Assembly (NCBI RefSeq): GCF_029961155.1
Contig: NZ_JASBRH010000001.1
Location: 248,001-312,000, forward strand
From: Pontibacterium granulatum
GTDB taxonomy: Bacteria > Pseudomonadota > Gammaproteobacteria > Pseudomonadales > Balneatricaceae
Length of the DNA: 64,000 nt
Direction of reading: 5' to 3'
Positions 39,286 to 51,166 of this stretch are shown here, piece by piece; the stretch's first letter is position 1, and each line of letters begins with the position of its first letter. Under the pieces are notes generated by a model. It made no database searches. It worked only from the letters and a program-made list of their open reading frames with translations, and was not told where the DNA came from. A program made the position numbers and the translations under genes.

Positions 39286-39948
39286 TCAATTGGTTGTATA
39301 ACCGTAGAGGTTATTGTCTTGTATATACGCCCATACCGGATCGGGAATTAGGTAACGGGGCGAGTAGCCATCGGTGACCAACTGGCGCACCTGAGTGGCG
39401 GAAATGCCTAACGGCGTCATCTCATGGATCAGGACATGACCGGCGGGTTTGCTTAGCAACGTCGCTGTATCGTTTACCCGGTGAGCCCGGGTAAAGCCCT
39501 GCATGGTTTCATCGGGCTCAAAATGATAGCCCGGGCGCGCCACCACGATGATGTGGGCATAGTCCAGAAACTCGAGCCACTGATGCCAGCCAGGCAGGGT
39601 CAGATACGCGTCCATGCCCATCACCATGCAGATCGGCGTAGCTGCCCCCAACTCCTCACGCAAACCCTGCAGGGTCAGCAACGTGTAGGAGGGCTTATCG
39701 GAGGTCACTTCTCGAGCATCCGCCCGCAGGGATGGCTCATCCGCCACTGCCGCGTCCACCATGGCCAGACGCTGCTCCGACGTACAACCCGGCGCATCAC
39801 GGTGCACTGGCTGTTTCGACGGAATCAGACTGACTTGGGGTACATCCAGCCACTGCTGGATCTCAAGCGCAGTACGCAGGTGGCCGTTATGAACAGGATC
39901 AAAGGTCCCGCCCATAAAAACAAACGCGTGGTTCAACAGAGACTCCAC
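39286..39948 (-). CDS. nadD: Nicotinate-nucleotide adenylyltransferase
   Basis: Converts nicotinate mononucleotide and ATP to deamido-NAD in NAD synthesis. The 220-residue protein has the nucleotidyltransferase motif FMGGTFDPVHNGHL near the N-terminus and the ISATQVRQL (ISSTxxR-type) motif near the C-terminus. It starts with GTG directly after the TAA of proA (TAAGTG), implying coupled translation. Confidence 0.96.
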   Translation of the reverse strand: MESLLNHAFVFMGGTFDPVHNGHLRTALEIQQWLDVPQVSLIPSKQPVHRDAPGCTSEQRLAMVDAAVADEPSLRADAREVTSDKPSYTLLTLQGLREELGAATPICMVMGMDAYLTLPGWHQWLEFLDYAHIIVVARPGYHFEPDETMQGFTRAHRVNDTATLLSKPAGHVLIHEMTPLGISATQVRQLVTDGYSPRYLIPDPVWAYIQDNNLYGYTTN

Positions 39949-41205
39949 TTACTTGCGGATATGACCGTCGCCAAGGACCACGTATTTTTGAGACGTCAGG
40001 CCATCCAGTCCCACCGGACCACGGGCATGAATCTTGTCGGTGGAGATACCGATCTCGGCTCCCAGACCGTACTCGAAACCGTCCGCAAAACGGGTAGAGG
40101 CGTTCACCATCACCGAGCTGGAATCCACCTCCAGCAGGAATGCGCGCGACTTGGTGTAGTTCTCGGTGATGATCGCATCGGTGTGATGTGAACCGTACTT
40201 GTTGATGTGACGGATCGCTTCTGCCATATCCTCAACCAGCTTGATCGACAGGATCGGTGCCAGGTATTCGGTGGACCAGTCCTCATCAACCGCTTCGTTG
40301 ATGTAAGGCAGCAGTTCACGGGTTGCATCACAGCCGCGCAGTTCAACACCAATCGCCTGGTAGCGCTCCGCCAGCTCCGGCAGCACCTCAGCCGCAATCG
40401 CCTTGTTCACCAGCAGGGTTTCCATGGTGTTACAGGTTCCGTAGCGGTGGGTTTTGGCGTTGATCGCCACATTAACCGCCTTGGCCTTATCCGCATCGCT
40501 ATCGATATAGACGTGGCAGATACCGTCCAGGTGTTTAATCACTGTCACCTTGGCATCACGACTGATGCGTTCGATTAGCCCCTTGCCGCCACGCGGTACG
40601 ATCACATCCACATATTCCGGCATGGTAATCAGCTGCCCCACCGCCGCACGGTCAGTGGTTTCAACCACCTGAACCGCATTCTCCGGCAAACCGGCCGATT
40701 TCAGGCCCACCTTGATGCACTCAGCCACGGCCTGGTTGGAGTTGATTGCTTCGGAACCACCACGCAGGATGGTTGCATTGCCAGACTTCAGACACAGACT
40801 CGCCGCTTCCACAGTCACATTCGGACGGGATTCGTAGATGATGCCGATGACGCCCAGCGGCACGCGCATCTTACCTACCTGGATACCGGTCGGGCGGTAG
40901 TTCAGGTCAGTGATGGCACCTACGGGATCGGGCAGACCTGCCACCTGGCGCAAACCTTCAATCATGGTGTCGATCCGTGCGGGGGTCAGTTCCAGACGAT
41001 CCAGCATGGCATCGTCCAGACCGTTGGCACGGCCGTTTTCCAGATCTTTCAGGTTTGCTGCGTGCAGCGCTTCACGGCTGCCATCGATAGCATCAGCCAT
41101 CGCCAGCAGCGCTGTATTCTTGGTGCCGGTAGAGGCTTTTGCAATAAAACGAGCTGCGTCGCGAGCCTGCTGGCCCAGCTCGATCATGTACTCTTCCACG
41201 TTCAT
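39949..41205 (-). CDS. proA: Gamma-glutamyl phosphate reductase
   Basis: Second step of proline synthesis: NADPH-dependent reduction of gamma-glutamyl phosphate to glutamate semialdehyde. The 418-residue protein has [31 protein letters not shown] and the catalytic Cys in the [11 protein letters not shown] segment, with the late signature [23 protein letters not shown]-like [16 protein letters not shown]. First gene of the minus-strand proA-nadD-rsfS-rlmH-mrdA run. proB is not in the window. Divergent from the next gene across 271 bp in which I see no further gene. Confidence 0.97.
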   Translation of the reverse strand: MNVEEYMIELGQQARDAARFIAKASTGTKNTALLAMADAIDGSREALHAANLKDLENGRANGLDDAMLDRLELTPARIDTMIEGLRQVAGLPDPVGAITDLNYRPTGIQVGKMRVPLGVIGIIYESRPNVTVEAASLCLKSGNATILRGGSEAINSNQAVAECIKVGLKSAGLPENAVQVVETTDRAAVGQLITMPEYVDVIVPRGGKGLIERISRDAKVTVIKHLDGICHVYIDSDADKAKAVNVAINAKTHRYGTCNTMETLLVNKAIAAEVLPELAERYQAIGVELRGCDATRELLPYINEAVDEDWSTEYLAPILSIKLVEDMAEAIRHINKYGSHHTDAIITENYTKSRAFLLEVDSSSVMVNASTRFADGFEYGLGAEIGISTDKIHARGPVGLDGLTSQKYVVLGDGHIRK

Positions 41206-41476
41206 GAAGTTATCTTCCCGATCAGTAATCGCCCTATTATAGCGCCGAGAGAGTTCCGGGTCATGGTCACACTGCGCCGAATTGAGTTAACCCTTCCCGA
41301 AATCTCCTGCTATGATTGAACGTTTGTCGCGTGCAGAGGCCTAATAGACCCGGCATCGCGGCCGAAACGAGGTAATAAGGAGATAAAACCTCGTTTGTGA
41401 AAAATTGAATGGGGCCGCGTCAGCGGATCCTTTTTCTATATTTTGACTTTCAGCATCTGATTCAAGCCATATTAAC

Positions 41477-42922
41477 GTGAGCACGAACAACCGCCCCGCC
41501 ATTTTCTCAGCCAGATCCCTGTCGCTGTTTGCTGCCGTAGTATTTCTCGGCTGCCTGCTGCTGGGTGGCGGGTACTTGTGGTTCGCCTCCAACCAGCAGG
41601 CCGAAGCGGAAACTCGCGGCCTGGGGCACTCACTGGCAAAACAGACTACCTTCCTGATTCGCCCTCTGATACTGGCCGACGACCGCATCAGCACCAACTA
41701 TTTGCTGCAAGAGCTGGCTGAGCTGGAACATGTGACCGGTCTGCAGCTTACCGACGCCCAGGACCAGGTCATTGCCCGTGCCGGTGAAAACGAAGGGATC
41801 AGTATCCAGCGCCAGATGGTGCAACAGGAGCGCCGCATCGGTACCCTGACGCTCTGGCTTGCACCAAAACCGCTGCAACAGGTGATGCAACGTCAGCTCT
41901 TGCTTGCCCTGTTGATTGCACTGATCAGCGCCAGCCTGACAGCCATTGTCCTCTGGTATCGCTGCCGGGCAGCCGATGATGCCATGTCGCTCGCACAGGG
42001 CGAGGTAAGTGAGGACACCCCTGTCGACGAGCCAGAAGAAGAGCGACAAGCAACAGAAAACCGTGATCTGGTTGAGCTGCTTCGCCCTGAACCAGCACAA
42101 CCCACACCGCAGTTAGCACCTACCCATTCGACAGAAGCAGAGGAAGCGCCAGCAGATGCCGATGAGTACGCAGAAACTGACACGGAGGTGGATACCACCG
42201 CGATTGAGCTGGAAGAACAACCGCTCACTCAGAAGGCCCAGCAACCGGTAGCCAAAGAGAATCCGCTGCGTCGCCGCGGCCGTGACGAAGAGCAGCTGAC
42301 GCTGTACTCTTTCGAGCACGAGATGGAGCTGATGCTGACAGCGGAAGATGCGGCCTACCTGCTCTATATCGACGCGACCAGCGCCCATGCCGAGTACGCC
42401 GACGCGTCAGAGCGTGATGAACTGCTCGCAATCTATACCCAGCTGGCAGCCCAGGTCGCACACATCTACAGCGGTCAGCTAGAGATTCTGAAAAATGGCG
42501 ACCTGCAGATCAACTTCACTGTGCCCGTCGAGAAAGACGCCCACGGCATCAACGCACTCTGCGCCGGCCTGTTGTTCGTGCTGCTGTACAAAGGTTTCAA
42601 TAAACAGCGCATTGGACAGTTCCAACCGGTTATGAATCTGCACATTGCGCTGGTACGTGGCCATAAGGGCAAGCCTGCGATCCTGCAGGAGGAATCCCGC
42701 TTCCTGACCCGCACCACGCAGAGTAATGAGCTGATCAGCCACACCGCTCTGACCGAAGCACCGGATATCAAGCGAGCACTGTTGAAAGATGCGGACATCC
42801 GCCGCGAGGATGAGGATAAAGTACTTATCCACAAGGTGGAAAAACGCTACCAAACCCTGTTTGAGAAACAGTGCAACCACCTGCTGACCAAACTGAAGCA
42901 GCAGGCTGAAAGCACCCACTAA
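41477..42922 (+). CDS. Smp/YtjB-like membrane protein with a cyclase-like C-terminal domain
   Basis: A 481-residue protein not confidently named. It has two membrane helices (about 13-36 and 139-161) enclosing a roughly 100-residue periplasmic segment whose LAKQTTFLIRPLILADD and LTDAQDQVIARAGE resemble the small E. coli protein YtjB (Smp). A long acidic, low-complexity linker (about 165-270) follows. The C-terminal part (about 275-460) recalls class III nucleotide cyclase folds. LLYIDATSAH (295-304) is placed where cyclases have the first metal Asp, and ILKNGDLQINF (337-347) where they have the GDA-x-AVF strand. Typical substrate-specificity residues are not obvious, so it may be a non-catalytic signalling domain. 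GTG start. Located back-to-back with proA and convergent with a diguanylate cyclase. Confidence 0.55.
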   Translation: MSTNNRPAIFSARSLSLFAAVVFLGCLLLGGGYLWFASNQQAEAETRGLGHSLAKQTTFLIRPLILADDRISTNYLLQELAELEHVTGLQLTDAQDQVIARAGENEGISIQRQMVQQERRIGTLTLWLAPKPLQQVMQRQLLLALLIALISASLTAIVLWYRCRAADDAMSLAQGEVSEDTPVDEPEEERQATENRDLVELLRPEPAQPTPQLAPTHSTEAEEAPADADEYAETDTEVDTTAIELEEQPLTQKAQQPVAKENPLRRRGRDEEQLTLYSFEHEMELMLTAEDAAYLLYIDATSAHAEYADASERDELLAIYTQLAAQVAHIYSGQLEILKNGDLQINFTVPVEKDAHGINALCAGLLFVLLYKGFNKQRIGQFQPVMNLHIALVRGHKGKPAILQEESRFLTRTTQSNELISHTALTEAPDIKRALLKDADIRREDEDKVLIHKVEKRYQTLFEKQCNHLLTKLKQQAESTH

Positions 42923-42937
42923 AACGGTGACCGGCTC

Positions 42938-44227
42938 CTAACCGATCATCGCGCCATTTTTGCCACTCTTCTTCACCACATACATCCGTGTATCGGCTTC
43001 ACGCAACAAGCTATCAACGTCGTCACCATGATCCGGGCCGATTGCGCCACCGACGGAACAACTTACCCGCAAGTCTTCAACAATGTGATCAAAAGGGTCA
43101 TTCAGCACATCCAGGATACGGGACGCCAGCTGCTCTTTCGCCTTGAGCGCATCGCGCCCGAAGATCAGGATGGCAAACTCGTCACCGCCGATACGCGCCA
43201 CCAGGTCCTCTTCCCGCAGGATACTGTCCAGACGGCAGGCGATCTCCGCCAGAACCTTGTCGCCGACTGGGTGACCGTGCTCATCATTGATACGCTTAAA
43301 GTCATCCACATCCACGTAGAGCACCGCCAGCTTTTCCTCACTCTCACGGGCGGAGTCCAGTGCCGCCGTGGCGGCCTCGTGAAATGCCTGACGGTTGGGG
43401 ATCTGGGTTAAGGAGCAGCGGTACGCCAGATCACGATATTGCTCGCTGCGCTTATGCGCCTGCTGGGCTTCCTGTTCCCTTGCCAGCAACTGCTGCTGCA
43501 TTTCGCGCCGGGCCAGAATGTTTTCAACCAAGCGTTCCAGCAGGCCCATATGGCCGTGCGCCCAAAAGCCGATGATTGGTACTGCCAGCAAGCCCACCAG
43601 CAACACATTGATCAGAAAATTAAAATCCGCCTGTATTCGCTCAGCTGCGCCCTCGTTATATGCATCGTAGGCCTGCTGCAATACCGCCAGTGCGGCAATG
43701 GCAGTGCTGTCGCTGATCTCTACGCGCTTACTCAACAACGCCGGTTGAACGCCCTCCACAACTCCCAGCTCGGCACTGCGTACAGACGCCATATAGGCCT
43801 CAAAGGTTTTTCGGATGGTACGCAGCGCAACCTGCTCTTTCATGGCCAGCTCTAGTCGGCTGTAGGAATTGAGGGCATTGCGGGTTTCATCGATATCCAG
43901 CGCAAGGCGGTCGAGATAGGCTTGGTCCTGGCGCAAGACGTAGTTTTTGTAGTGGTGGATAAAACCACCGTACCCAACGGCACGATGAATACGCGCCAAC
44001 GCATCTCCACGGGCGCTGGTTTCATAGCTGTAGTCGACCCAGCTTTGCCTGAGCTTCACCAGGTTATAGAGCAGCGATCCACCCAGTGTAAGCATGGCTG
44101 TCGCCAACAATGTCGCCAGCAGCGCCGTCCGCTTTTTGTATCGCTGATTGAGTAAATGCCCTTCCATTGGCGCTCTTTCAAATCCCTTTTCGTCATTTGG
44201 ATTAGGATATTCGAACTGCAAAGCCAT
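42938..44227 (-). CDS. Membrane-bound diguanylate cyclase (GGDEF)
   Basis: Synthesises cyclic di-GMP. The 429-residue protein has TM1 (about 34-57), a periplasmic helical domain of about 145 residues containing GYGGFIHHYKNYVLR (85-99), TM2 (about 204-225), a coiled-coil linker (about 229-265) and a GGDEF domain. The active site is RIGGDEF (GGDEF at 347-351), and the inhibitory I-site RxxD is intact (R338-D341), so feedback-controlled catalysis is expected. The periplasmic motif recurs in sensor domains of marine chemoreceptors and cyclases, ligand unknown. It is separated from the upstream parC by a strong terminator and so should have its own promoter in the short gap. Confidence 0.88.
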   Translation of the reverse strand: MALQFEYPNPNDEKGFERAPMEGHLLNQRYKKRTALLATLLATAMLTLGGSLLYNLVKLRQSWVDYSYETSARGDALARIHRAVGYGGFIHHYKNYVLRQDQAYLDRLALDIDETRNALNSYSRLELAMKEQVALRTIRKTFEAYMASVRSAELGVVEGVQPALLSKRVEISDSTAIAALAVLQQAYDAYNEGAAERIQADFNFLINVLLVGLLAVPIIGFWAHGHMGLLERLVENILARREMQQQLLAREQEAQQAHKRSEQYRDLAYRCSLTQIPNRQAFHEAATAALDSARESEEKLAVLYVDVDDFKRINDEHGHPVGDKVLAEIACRLDSILREEDLVARIGGDEFAILIFGRDALKAKEQLASRILDVLNDPFDHIVEDLRVSCSVGGAIGPDHGDDVDSLLREADTRMYVVKKSGKNGAMIG

Positions 44228-44264
44228 TCGGTTTGCTTGCGGTTCAAATAATCCAGCCTAGACC

Positions 44265-44294
44265 AAAACGGGCAGGTTTCAACCTGCCCGTTTT
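44265..44294. terminator. Intrinsic terminator downstream of parC
   Basis: AAAACGGGCAGG and CCTGCCCGTTTT form a perfect 12-bp stem (loop TTTCAA), with T-runs on both strands. It lies about 40 nt after the parC stop and just upstream of the cyclase gene. Confidence 0.85.
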
Positions 44295-44334
44295 TACAAT
44301 GCGGCGAACGCCTTTTCTAAACCGCCTGCCCGGC

Positions 44335-46590
44335 TTATTCAGCGCGGATCACTTCCAATCGATCAACCCGCTGGTAACCACGCGGCAGCTTATTACCCCG
44401 TCGTCCACGCTCACCGCGGTAGTGCTCAAGATCACTGCCCTTCAGCTTATGATGCTGGCGCCCGGAATGCACCACCAGCATGTCGTCTGGGCTGAAAGCG
44501 GTCAGCGCTACCAGAATCTCCTCACGGGCAGCAGCACGTGCAGAAGGAATGTTGATAATCTTGTTCCCCTTGCCACGTGCCAGTTCAGGCAACTCTGCAA
44601 CCGGGAAGATCAGCATCCGTCCTTCATTCGTCACTGCTGCCAGCAACAGATCGGCGGTGTTCTCCAGCTGTTGCGGCGTCACCACTTTTGCCCCTTTCGG
44701 CAACGTAAGCACCGCTTTTCCGTTCTTGGTCTTGGAGGTCAGGTCCGCCAGCTTGGCGACAAAGCCGTATCCCGCATCACTGGCCAGCAACACCCGATCC
44801 GAATCCTTACCCGCCACAGCCGCATCGATGGTAGCGCCTTTTGGCAGCGTAATTTTACCGGTTACCGGCTCACCTTGGCCCCTTGCCGATGGCAGGGTAT
44901 GGGTGTCCAGGGTGTAGCTGCGCCCGGTGGAATCCAGCAGCAACGTGGGCTGGTTAGTGCGCCCCTTGCAGGCCAGTTTGAAGCCGTCACCTGACTTGTA
45001 GTTCAGGCCCACGGCATCCACTTCGTGGCCCTTGGCAGCACGAATCCAGCCCTGTTTGGAAATGACCACAGTCACCGGGTCAGAAGAAAGCAGGTCTTTC
45101 TCGCTGAAGGCCTGCGCTTCGTCACGCTCAACAATCGGAGAACGACGCTCATCACCGTATTCTTCGACTGCTTCGGTGATCTCTTCTTTGATCAGCTTGC
45201 GCATCAGGCTGTCGGAACCGAGGATCGCCTCCAGCTGCTTGCGCTCTTCTTCCAGTTCGTCCTGCTCACCGCGAATTTTGAACTCTTCCAGCTTCGCCAA
45301 GTGGCGCAGCTTCAGATCCAGAATAGCGTTGGCCTGAATATCGGTCAGACCGAAGCGGTTCATCAGCTCCTGCTTCGGATCATCCTCATTACGGATGATC
45401 GCGATTACCTCGTCAATATTGAGGTAGGCCACCATCAAACCTTCGAGGATGTGCAGGCGATCCAGCACTTTCTGCAAACGGTGCTGCAGACGGCGGGTCA
45501 CGATCTGGGTACGCCAGCCCAGCCACTCGCCCAGGATCATACGCAGGTTCTTCACCTGCGGTTTACCGTCCACACCGATCATGTTCAGGTTCACCCGGTA
45601 GGTGCGCTCCAGATCAGTAGAGGCAAACAGGTGTGCCATCAGCTGCTCGATATCCACACGGTTGGACCGTGGCACGATCACCAGGCGGGTAGGGTTTTCG
45701 TGATCGGACTCATCGCGCAGGTCACTGACCATCGGCAGCTTTTTCTGCTGCATCTGCTGGGCAATCTGCTCCAGCACTTTCGCGCCGGATGTTTGGTATG
45801 GCAGCGCGGTGATCACAATTTCACCCTGCTCTTTTTCAAAGACGGCACGCATACGCACCGAACCACGCCCGGTGGAGTAGAGTTTACGCAACTCATGGCG
45901 CGGCGTGATGATCTCTGCCGCCGTTGGCATATCCGGCCCCGGCACGATCTGGCACAGGTCTTCCAGCGTGGCTTCCGGATTATCCAGCAGGTGGATACAG
46001 GCGTTGCCCACTTCACGCAGGTTATGTGGCGGGATATCCGTGGCCATCCCCACGGCGATACCGGTACCACCGTTCAGCAACACGTTCGGCAAGCGTGCCG
46101 GCAGCACGGCCGGTTCGTTCAGGGTGCCGTCAAAGTTTGGAATCCAATCTACGGTACCCTGCCCCACTTCACGCAGCAGGACCTGCGAATAGGACGCCAG
46201 ACGCGATTCGGTATAACGCATTGCAGCAAAGGATTTAGGATCGTCCTGGGAGCCCCAGTTTCCCTGCCCGTCGACCAGCGGATAGCGGTAACTGAACGGC
46301 TGTGCCATCAGCACCATCGCCTCATAACAGGCAGAGTCACCGTGCGGGTGGAACTTACCCAGCACGTCACCCACGGTACGGGCCGATTTTTTGAACTTGG
46401 CCGTGGCGCTCAAGCCCAGTTCGGACATGGCATACACTATGCGGCGCTGTACCGGTTTCATACCGTCGCCGATATGCGGCAGGGCACGATCCAGGATCAC
46501 GTACATGGAGTAATCCAGATACGCCTTCTCGGTAAAGTCTCGCAGCGCAATGCGCTCACCACCCTCGGTAAACGTGGTTTCTACGCTCAT
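44335..46590 (-). CDS. parC: DNA topoisomerase IV subunit A
   Basis: DNA-cleaving subunit that decatenates daughter chromosomes. The 751-residue length is standard. The catalytic tyrosine is Y126 in [10 protein letters not shown]. The quinolone-resistance-determining region reads [15 protein letters not shown] with Ser86 and Glu90, the susceptible-type residues. The C-terminal beta-pinwheel domain is present (about 490-740). A prepilin gene separates it from parE on the same strand. The intergenic gap to the prepilin stop is 62 bp. Confidence 0.98.
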   Translation of the reverse strand: MSVETTFTEGGERIALRDFTEKAYLDYSMYVILDRALPHIGDGMKPVQRRIVYAMSELGLSATAKFKKSARTVGDVLGKFHPHGDSACYEAMVLMAQPFSYRYPLVDGQGNWGSQDDPKSFAAMRYTESRLASYSQVLLREVGQGTVDWIPNFDGTLNEPAVLPARLPNVLLNGGTGIAVGMATDIPPHNLREVGNACIHLLDNPEATLEDLCQIVPGPDMPTAAEIITPRHELRKLYSTGRGSVRMRAVFEKEQGEIVITALPYQTSGAKVLEQIAQQMQQKKLPMVSDLRDESDHENPTRLVIVPRSNRVDIEQLMAHLFASTDLERTYRVNLNMIGVDGKPQVKNLRMILGEWLGWRTQIVTRRLQHRLQKVLDRLHILEGLMVAYLNIDEVIAIIRNEDDPKQELMNRFGLTDIQANAILDLKLRHLAKLEEFKIRGEQDELEEERKQLEAILGSDSLMRKLIKEEITEAVEEYGDERRSPIVERDEAQAFSEKDLLSSDPVTVVISKQGWIRAAKGHEVDAVGLNYKSGDGFKLACKGRTNQPTLLLDSTGRSYTLDTHTLPSARGQGEPVTGKITLPKGATIDAAVAGKDSDRVLLASDAGYGFVAKLADLTSKTKNGKAVLTLPKGAKVVTPQQLENTADLLLAAVTNEGRMLIFPVAELPELARGKGNKIINIPSARAAAREEILVALTAFSPDDMLVVHSGRQHHKLKGSDLEHYRGERGRRGNKLPRGYQRVDRLEVIRAE

Positions 46591-46652
46591 CAGGATTCCT
46601 TAATTGTTCTCTGCACGGGTGGCTACACCACCCATAAACTGTTCTTCCAGCC

Positions 46653-47138
46653 TCAGTTACAGCCGGTGGTGACCAATGTCACCTGATACGGGTTAGGCGA
46701 TGCGGCATCGGCATCCGCCTCCTGGTACTGCACGTAACAACCGTTGTTGCTGTTGTCGTACCCAATCCGCACAAGGTTATTTGCGCTGGTGTCGACTGTC
46801 AGTCCGGAGGAGAGCTGCAGCTCCAGCAGATCCATAACATCGGCATGACCCACGACACTTACCTGCGCTTCGGGGTAGCCGTATTGCAGCTCCACGATCA
46901 TTCCTTCGATCACCACATCGCTATCATTACGGGCTTGGTTCTGGACACTGTGCAACACGGCTTCCGCATGTACCAGGTTGGCGATGGAGTGCAACTTGCC
47001 CTCCAGATGCTCCAGTACCGCTTGCCGGGCGTTGCTGCTAATATCGAGAAAACGTGGCAGCGCCACCGCTGCCAACAGACCCAACAGTGCAATTACGATC
47101 ACCAGCTCTACGATGGTAAAGCCGCGTACCGGTCGCAT
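46653..47138 (-). CDS. Type IV prepilin-like protein (MshA-like pilin)
   Basis: A 161-residue class III prepilin. The short positively charged leader MRPVRG precedes the cleavage site G6/F7, then FTIVELVIVIALLGLLAAVA with the conserved Glu at mature position 5. ALPRFLDISSNARQA follows, and a C-terminal disulfide pair (C134, C160) encloses a small loop. The PRFLDISSNAR region resembles MSHA-type major pilins more than GspG or PilA. The ATG at 47136-47138 is chosen because it gives the correct leader and has GGAGG upstream; longer reading frames do not. It begins 4 bp after the parE stop. No pilus assembly genes are nearby, so it would depend on machinery encoded elsewhere. Confidence 0.85.
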   Translation of the reverse strand: MRPVRGFTIVELVIVIALLGLLAAVALPRFLDISSNARQAVLEHLEGKLHSIANLVHAEAVLHSVQNQARNDSDVVIEGMIVELQYGYPEAQVSVVGHADVMDLLELQLSSGLTVDTSANNLVRIGYDNSNNGCYVQYQEADADAASPNPYQVTLVTTGCN

Positions 47139-47142
47139 CACC

Positions 47143-49035
<1,893 letters not shown>

Positions 49036-49075
49036 CTATAAGATCCTTAGCGACGTGACGACTGTTCGGGCCTGT

Positions 49076-49696
49076 TTAGGAGGCCTCTAATGGTTCTGCA
49101 GGCGGTAACTCAACACGCCCTTGGCTAAAGGCCAGTATTGCGGGAATCAGATCCTGGAAGCGGTCAAAACCATGACTTCCGCCTGGCTGCACAAACTGTG
49201 GCGAACCGGCAAACTTGTCCACCGCTTCACGATAGTCCAGTGTTTCGTCGTCCGTTTGTGTCAGCAACAGGTAACGGGATGGATTGCGAATCTGCTCACA
49301 GTTGATCTCCAGCAACTGCCGCAAGTGATCCCGGGTCAGTACATAGTGCTCGTGGGTATAGAGGTTTTCGTTCTCTCCCAGCCAATCTTCCAGCAACGCA
49401 TAGGGCCGTACGGCTGGGTTTACCAACACCACGCGAACGTGGCTGTATTTTTCCGCCAGCCAAGTGCTGTAGTACCCCCCCAGGGAACTGCCGATCAATG
49501 TAACCGGGCGATCTGGCACCGCTTCGATCAGTGTTTCCAGCTGCTTGATCGCTTGTGCCGGCCAGTGAGAGAGTTCCGGTACTTCATAATCAACGTCAAT
49601 CTGAGCCTCTCTCAGATACTGCCCCAACAACTGCGCCTTGATAGACGATGGCGAACTGTTAAAGCCGTGTACGTAGATAAACAGAGGTGTCTGCAT
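49076..49696 (-). CDS. yqiA: YqiA-family alpha/beta-hydrolase (esterase)
   Basis: A 206-residue alpha/beta-hydrolase with IYVHGFNSSPSSIKAQLLGQ (oxyanion region), nucleophile elbow LIGSSLGGYYSTWLAEKY (Ser) and a C-terminal GGSHGFDRF (His). YqiA of E. coli shows weak short-chain esterase and thioesterase activity; the natural substrate is unknown. It stands between cpdA and parE, separated by 108 bp from cpdA. Confidence 0.93.
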   Translation of the reverse strand: MQTPLFIYVHGFNSSPSSIKAQLLGQYLREAQIDVDYEVPELSHWPAQAIKQLETLIEAVPDRPVTLIGSSLGGYYSTWLAEKYSHVRVVLVNPAVRPYALLEDWLGENENLYTHEHYVLTRDHLRQLLEINCEQIRNPSRYLLLTQTDDETLDYREAVDKFAGSPQFVQPGGSHGFDRFQDLIPAILAFSQGRVELPPAEPLEAS

Positions 49697-49804
49697 GAAT
49701 GCTCCTCAAACCTCGAACTCATATCTTATCGGCCTGAACTGAGAATAATGCAGTTTCAGGATTGAAGAGACGTTACCCGACCGCTGACGGCCGTGCAACC
49801 GGAG

Positions 49805-50560
49805 CTACAGCCGGACGACGTTTGCGTTGACCTGCCCACCGTCTGCCAAATGATAGACGGTATAAGCCGGCCCCGTTTTCTGCGGATCATCCTCCAGTAC
49901 AACGCTATCACTGCACGCTTTGTATTGAGGGGCCACAGCAGGCGAGGAGCACAAGCGGACACCTTGTTCGGTGAGATCCCACGCCTGATGCACATGACCA
50001 AATAGCACACAGCGAACAGCCGGAGACGTGGAGATGCAGTGCCAGAACGCATCCGCATTACCGAGCGATATCGGGTCTTGCCAGCCACTGCCTAGATGAA
50101 CCGGGTTGTGATGCAGCAGCACCATCAGGTGTTCATCCACTGAGTTCACCAGGGTTTCCTGCAGGAGCGCCAGCTCTGCCCGCGCCAGACTGCCCCCACC
50201 TACGCCGTCGGCATTGGCGGTGGAATCCAGCAACACCAGTCGCCAGCCTCCTAGATCAATGATTTTGCGGTTGAGCGCTGCTGTTCCGTATTGGCGCATC
50301 TGCTCTGGATCATCGTGATTGCCGGGCAACCAGACAGCGGGGAGTTTCAGGTCATCAAGCTGTTTTACCAGACGCTGATACGCCGTGGGCCCGCTGTGGT
50401 GAACCAAGTCGCCGGTCAGTACCAGTAGATCGGCATCATGATGATGCGTCTGTATATGCTCAAGAACGGTTTGCCAGCGCTGCTCGATCACAACACCCTG
50501 CATTTTTTGCGAGGGATCGGCCTGCAGATGCAGGTCTGTTACCTGAAGAACTTTCAGCAT
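49805..50560 (-). CDS. cpdA: 3',5'-cyclic-AMP phosphodiesterase
   Basis: Metallophosphoesterase lowering cellular cAMP. From the ATG at 50558-50560 it is 251 residues. Metal-binding motifs appear in the right order: VTDLHL, LTGDLVHHSG, PGNHDD, LLHHNPV and LFGHVHQ. An upstream in-frame extension to 50635 would overlap the yqiB gene and lacks family similarity. The operon position next to yqiA and yqiB supports CpdA over other phosphodiesterases. Confidence 0.94.
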   Translation of the reverse strand: MLKVLQVTDLHLQADPSQKMQGVVIEQRWQTVLEHIQTHHHDADLLVLTGDLVHHSGPTAYQRLVKQLDDLKLPAVWLPGNHDDPEQMRQYGTAALNRKIIDLGGWRLVLLDSTANADGVGGGSLARAELALLQETLVNSVDEHLMVLLHHNPVHLGSGWQDPISLGNADAFWHCISTSPAVRCVLFGHVHQAWDLTEQGVRLCSSPAVAPQYKACSDSVVLEDDPQKTGPAYTVYHLADGGQVNANVVRL

Positions 50561-50577
50561 TAACAACCCGCCGTCAC

Positions 50578-51018
50578 TCAACCGATGAACACGGGTTCCA
50601 TCATATGCCCATGACTCAGGCAGTGACTCAGCCACTCACCGAGATATTCATTGATCTGGATCTTCTCGTCGGGCTGACGCATACGTTTGTTGGGATAGCT
50701 ATATACACCCGACAACTGTTTACGCCGCGTGCAGACTACTTCCGCAGTGCTTGCGTCGTGGTACAGACGCACGACCAACTGGGTCGCACCAAGCCAGGGG
50801 GAATCGTGATCATGCTGTGGGGTCACTTTCAGGGTGGTGGTGTAGGTAAAACGTTCCTCAACCTCCAGGCGCAAGCTGGCCTGATGATCTGGCCAGGCCA
50901 CCTGATAACAGCGCTCGTCGACGTTATCCAGGTCCGGCATCAGCTTCATCAGACGCATATAGTTGACTTCACACTGAGCCATCTGTTTGCGTAGATCAGG
51001 GATATATTTACGTTTCAT
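50578..51018 (-). CDS. yqiB: DUF1249 (YqiB-like) protein
   Basis: A 146-residue soluble protein with YIPDLRKQMAQCEVNYMRLMKL, the DUF1249 N-terminus, and YPNKRMRQPDEKIQINEYLGEWL near the end. It corresponds to yqiB in the E. coli nudF-yqiB-cpdA cluster. Function is unknown. It ends 17 bp before cpdA, and the next gene upstream is a CheX-like protein rather than nudF. Confidence 0.9.
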   Translation of the reverse strand: MKRKYIPDLRKQMAQCEVNYMRLMKLMPDLDNVDERCYQVAWPDHQASLRLEVEERFTYTTTLKVTPQHDHDSPWLGATQLVVRLYHDASTAEVVCTRRKQLSGVYSYPNKRMRQPDEKIQINEYLGEWLSHCLSHGHMMEPVFIG

Positions 51019-51166
51019 CAGCTACCAGACGCGCAACTGGGTGCACGATTTATTGAATCAGCGTTATCTTAACGTAATTGCGTGCAGGGGAATACCGGCG
51101 ACATCAAGTGGTCAAATTTCAATCATGTATCGCCAGTTTCGGGACCGACAGAACCATGGGTTCGCA

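Noticed and set aside
45025-46686. 553-codon open frame on the plus strand opposite parC
   Set aside because: Antisense shadow of ParC; composition rich in His, Gln and Arg and no recognisable domain.
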